18,895 nucleotides of DNA from Hyphomicrobiales bacterium (lineage in GTDB: Bacteria; Pseudomonadota; Alphaproteobacteria; Rhizobiales; Beijerinckiaceae). Positions 16,577 through 18,895 of the stretch are shown in pieces. The DNA lies in contig JAQGKN010000462.1 of the NCBI GenBank assembly GCA_028290085.1, positions 1 to 18,895 on the forward strand, in the 5' to 3' direction. The notes beneath the pieces are model-generated. The model saw nothing but the letters and a program-made list of their open reading frames with translations, was not told the origin of the DNA and ran no database searches. The number at the start of each line of letters is the position of its first letter. Position 1 is the first letter of the stretch. The position numbers and the translations under genes are program-made.

Positions 16577-17993
16577 TCGCCTGCCTCCGGCCGAAAAAGA
16601 CGATTGCGTAGATGAGCAACAGAGACACCAGCACCTTCAGGGCCGTGTTGAACGACGGAAAGACATCGGGGAATTCACCACCCCGCCGCCACCCAAAATA
16701 ATCGAAGACGAGCATGGGCGCCCACATCAGGCTCATCAGCCAGACATAGCCGAGAAACTGCTTGTTTTCCGCAGGTGCAAGCAGCACCGGCGGAACGGCC
16801 GCAATCGAGTGGAAGATCGCAGGTATCTGCGCCGGTGCTGCACGGAAGAAGATCCAGCCAACGCAGACGAGCTGGAAAAACAGTGCGGCAGCGATGACTT
16901 TTTCGAGGGCCCCGAAGCGCGCAAGAGCGCGATCGATGGGCACCAGCCGGTAGGCGACGAGAAGACAACCGTGCCAGAAGCCCCAGACGATGAACAGGAT
17001 ACCAGCCCCGTGCCACAAGCCGCCGATCACCATGGTGAGCATGAGGTTGCGATAGCTCCGGGCGGTACTGCCGCGATTTCCCCCAAGCGGGATGTAGAGA
17101 TAATCACGCAGCCAGGTTGATAACGAGATGTGCCAGCGCTGCCAGAATTCAGACGGGCCAGTCGAAAAATACGGCGTCGCAAAATTGCGCATCAACTCTA
17201 CATTGAGCAGCTTCGCGGACCAACGGGCGATCGTGGAGTAAGCAGCGAAATCGCAATAGATCTGGATCGCGAAGGCATAGGCGAAAATGAGTCCGAGTCC
17301 TGGCGCGACAGGGATGCCGGGCTTCGAGAGATCTGCCGAAATCTCATCGACGACAGCCGCCATATTGTCCGCCACGACGATTTTCTGGAAGAGCCCAAAG
17401 AGAATCATGAACAGCGCCATCGAGACCTGCTCCGCACTCGGCAAGGATCTGCCGCGCGCCAGTTGCGGCAGCAGGTCGCGCGCACGCATGATTGGCCCGG
17501 CGACGAGGTGCGGGAAAAAGGTCACGAAAGACAGATAGTCGATAACCGAGCGATAGGGTTTGAACTCGCGCCGGTAGATGTCGATCGTGTAGCTCATGGA
17601 TTGAAACGTGTAGAACGAGATTGCCGGCGGTAGGCCCACGCTGATGACAGGCAAGGCCAGTCCAACGCCTGCGAGAGCAGGGGCAAATTTCGCCGTCAGC
17701 CAGTGCCCATATTTGAAGTAGGAGAGCAGTCCAAGGTTCGCGACGACGCTGAACGCTGTCAGGTTTCGTCGACGCAACGGATCCTTCGATTCATAGACCT
17801 TCTGCCCGATATAATAATCGAGCAGTGCCGTGAAAAACAGCGGCGCGAGATACCAGACCCGCGATGATCCATAAAAATACAGGCTGACGCAGGCGATGAA
17901 CGGGTTCGCATATCGCGTCCGTCGCAGTAATGCCCAGCCCGCCACGACGAAGGGTAGAAAGCCGAAGATGTAAGCAACAGAGTTGAATTGCAC
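16551..17993 (-). CDS. MBOAT family membrane-bound O-acyltransferase, AlgI-like
   Basis: This polytopic membrane protein of 480 residues moves acyl (usually acetyl) groups across or at the inner membrane for modification of exported polysaccharide. Family hallmarks are the N-terminal MQFNSVAYIFGFLPFVVAGW, SFYTFQSMSYTIDIYRRE, FFPHLVAGPIMR, and DFAAYSTIARWSAKLL. FWQRWHISLSTWLRDYLYIP and the catalytic His in GGLWHGAG follow. Length and order match AlgI/DltB-type proteins. The start is a GTG at 17993, with GGAG about 9 nt upstream. It lies 46 nt after rfbA and overlaps the SGNH gene by 26 nt, making an rfbA-MBOAT-SGNH operon likely. Confidence 0.92.
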   Translation of the reverse strand: MQFNSVAYIFGFLPFVVAGWALLRRTRYANPFIACVSLYFYGSSRVWYLAPLFFTALLDYYIGQKVYESKDPLRRRNLTAFSVVANLGLLSYFKYGHWLTAKFAPALAGVGLALPVISVGLPPAISFYTFQSMSYTIDIYRREFKPYRSVIDYLSFVTFFPHLVAGPIMRARDLLPQLARGRSLPSAEQVSMALFMILFGLFQKIVVADNMAAVVDEISADLSKPGIPVAPGLGLIFAYAFAIQIYCDFAAYSTIARWSAKLLNVELMRNFATPYFSTGPSEFWQRWHISLSTWLRDYLYIPLGGNRGSTARSYRNLMLTMVIGGLWHGAGILFIVWGFWHGCLLVAYRLVPIDRALARFGALEKVIAAALFFQLVCVGWIFFRAAPAQIPAIFHSIAAVPPVLLAPAENKQFLGYVWLMSLMWAPMLVFDYFGWRRGGEFPDVFPSFNTALKVLVSLLLIYAIVFFGRRQASEFIYFAF

Positions 17994-18039
17994 GACCGGA
18001 CTCCGACCCGGAACGCCCCGCGCGACGCGCTTTTAGTAC

Positions 18040-18895
18040 TTACCCGTTGTCGGAGGCGGACTGCAGAAGAGCCTTGCCGTAGCTGGTCTTCTCGAGTGCC
18101 TTACCGTGACGCACGAGATCTTCGAGCGAAATCCAGCCGCGTGCATAAGCGATTTCCTCAGGTGAAGAAATGATCTGCCCCTGGCGAGATTGCAGCGTTC
18201 GGACGAAGGCCCCGGCCTCGAGCAGCGCGTCGTGCGTACCGGTGTCGAACCATGCGAAGCCGCGACCGAGCTTCTCGACGTGCAGGTCACCCCGCTCGAG
18301 ATACACATTGTTGAGATCCGTGATCTCATATTCGTTTCGCCGCGAGGGCTTGAGGGCGCGTGCGAACTCGGATGCACGTCCATCGTAGAAATAGAGGCCG
18401 ATGACGGCCCAGGATGACTTGGGGTCCTCGGGCTTTTCCTCGATGGAAGTTGCCACGCCGCGTGCATCGAACTCGACGACACCGTAACGTTCCGGATCTT
18501 CAACGCGGTAAGCAAAGACGGTGGCCCCGGCGTCTTGCGCCGATGCGCGCGCCAGAGAATCGGTCAATCCGTGGCCATAGATCAGATTGTCGCCGAGCAC
18601 GAGGCAGCTCGGATGACCCTGTAGGAACTCCTCACCTATGATGAAAGCCTGCGCGAGGCCATTGGGCTCCGGCTGGACGGCGAAGGAGATCTCGAGACCC
18701 CATTGGCTGCCATCCTTCAGCAAGCGCTGGAAGGCGCCCTGATCCTCAGGCGTGGTAATGACGAGGATCTCGCGAATTCCTGCCAGCATCAGCGTCGCAA
18801 GCGGGTAATAAATCATAGGCTTATCGTAGACAGGCAGGAGCTGCTTCGACACCGCGAGCGTGAGTGGGTGAAGTCGCGTCCCCGACCCGCCCGCC
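18040..18895 (-). CDS. rfbA: Glucose-1-phosphate thymidylyltransferase, 5'-partial at the window edge
   Basis: This enzyme joins glucose-1-phosphate and dTTP to give dTDP-glucose, the first step towards dTDP-L-rhamnose and related sugars of O-antigen or exopolysaccharide. The frame is open to the window edge and begins with [18 protein letters not shown], the nucleotide-binding signature. Only about six or seven N-terminal residues are missing, which makes the protein about 291 residues, the family norm. A GTG at 18852 is not the start, because conserved sequence continues beyond it. Further hallmarks are [39 protein letters not shown] and [15 protein letters not shown]. The rest of an rfb cluster may lie beyond the right edge. 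The downstream MBOAT gene suggests the sugar polymer is acylated. Confidence 0.95.
   Translation of the reverse strand, partial: AGGSGTRLHPLTLAVSKQLLPVYDKPMIYYPLATLMLAGIREILVITTPEDQGAFQRLLKDGSQWGLEISFAVQPEPNGLAQAFIIGEEFLQGHPSCLVLGDNLIYGHGLTDSLARASAQDAGATVFAYRVEDPERYGVVEFDARGVATSIEEKPEDPKSSWAVIGLYFYDGRASEFARALKPSRRNEYEITDLNNVYLERGDLHVEKLGRGFAWFDTGTHDALLEAGAFVRTLQSRQGQIISSPEEIAYARGWISLEDLVRHGKALEKTSYGKALLQSASDNG

Noticed and set aside
18040..18852. rfbA starting at the GTG at 18852
   Set aside because: The same frame continues to the window edge with the nucleotidyltransferase signature [12 protein letters not shown], so the true start is outside.

Overview
The window looks like chromosomal DNA of a high-GC alphaproteobacterium, most likely of the order Hyphomicrobiales (rhizobia and relatives). 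The grounds are strong GC codon bias, a perfect CtrA-type box (TTAA-N7-TTAA) upstream of dnaN, a DUF1488-type protein, and a SorAB sulfite dehydrogenase resembling that of Starkeya-type bacteria. Genus cannot be fixed from the sequence alone.

Region 1 (1-7334) is a replication and repair block. A 5'-partial gene runs leftward off the edge. Divergent from it is dnaN-recF-recQ-gyrB: sliding clamp, RecF recombination mediator, RecQ helicase and gyrase B. recQ sits 5 nt after recF, so RecF-pathway functions are physically joined to the clamp and gyrase genes. A perfect 14-bp hairpin separates dnaN from recF, and a textbook terminator closes gyrB.

Region 2 (7335-8280) looks like a scar. On the minus strand is a frameshifted remnant of a copper nitrite reductase-like cupredoxin domain. 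On the plus strand an unrecognised 50-codon open segment ends in an ATGA overlap with an intact glutaredoxin-type arsenate reductase (arsC).

Region 3 (8281-13341) is periplasmic redox. sorA-sorB (Tat-exported molybdenum sulfite dehydrogenase plus monohaem cytochrome c) is followed by a probably bidirectional terminator. On the minus strand come a small exported Arg/Met-rich protein, a DUF1488 protein, and a compact three-gene operon: a Met-rich MXKDX-repeat periplasmic protein, a membrane b-type cytochrome, and a Tat-exported sulfite-oxidase-fold molybdoenzyme. This operon resembles known periplasmic systems in which a YedY-type enzyme repairs a sacrificial Met-rich peptide under oxidative or hypochlorous stress. 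It is the most interesting system here. Its long intergenic region carries three GTAAC motifs in the operon's direction, one in a promoter-like arrangement.

Region 4 (13342-18895) has a plus-strand FAD/NAD(P)-binding protein converging on a minus-strand surface-polysaccharide block. That block is rfbA (5'-truncated by the window edge), an AlgI-like MBOAT O-acyltransferase, and an overlapping membrane-anchored SGNH/AlgX-like protein, which together suggest synthesis and O-acetylation of an exported glycan.

No tRNA, rRNA, CRISPR array, insertion sequence or phage gene was found.
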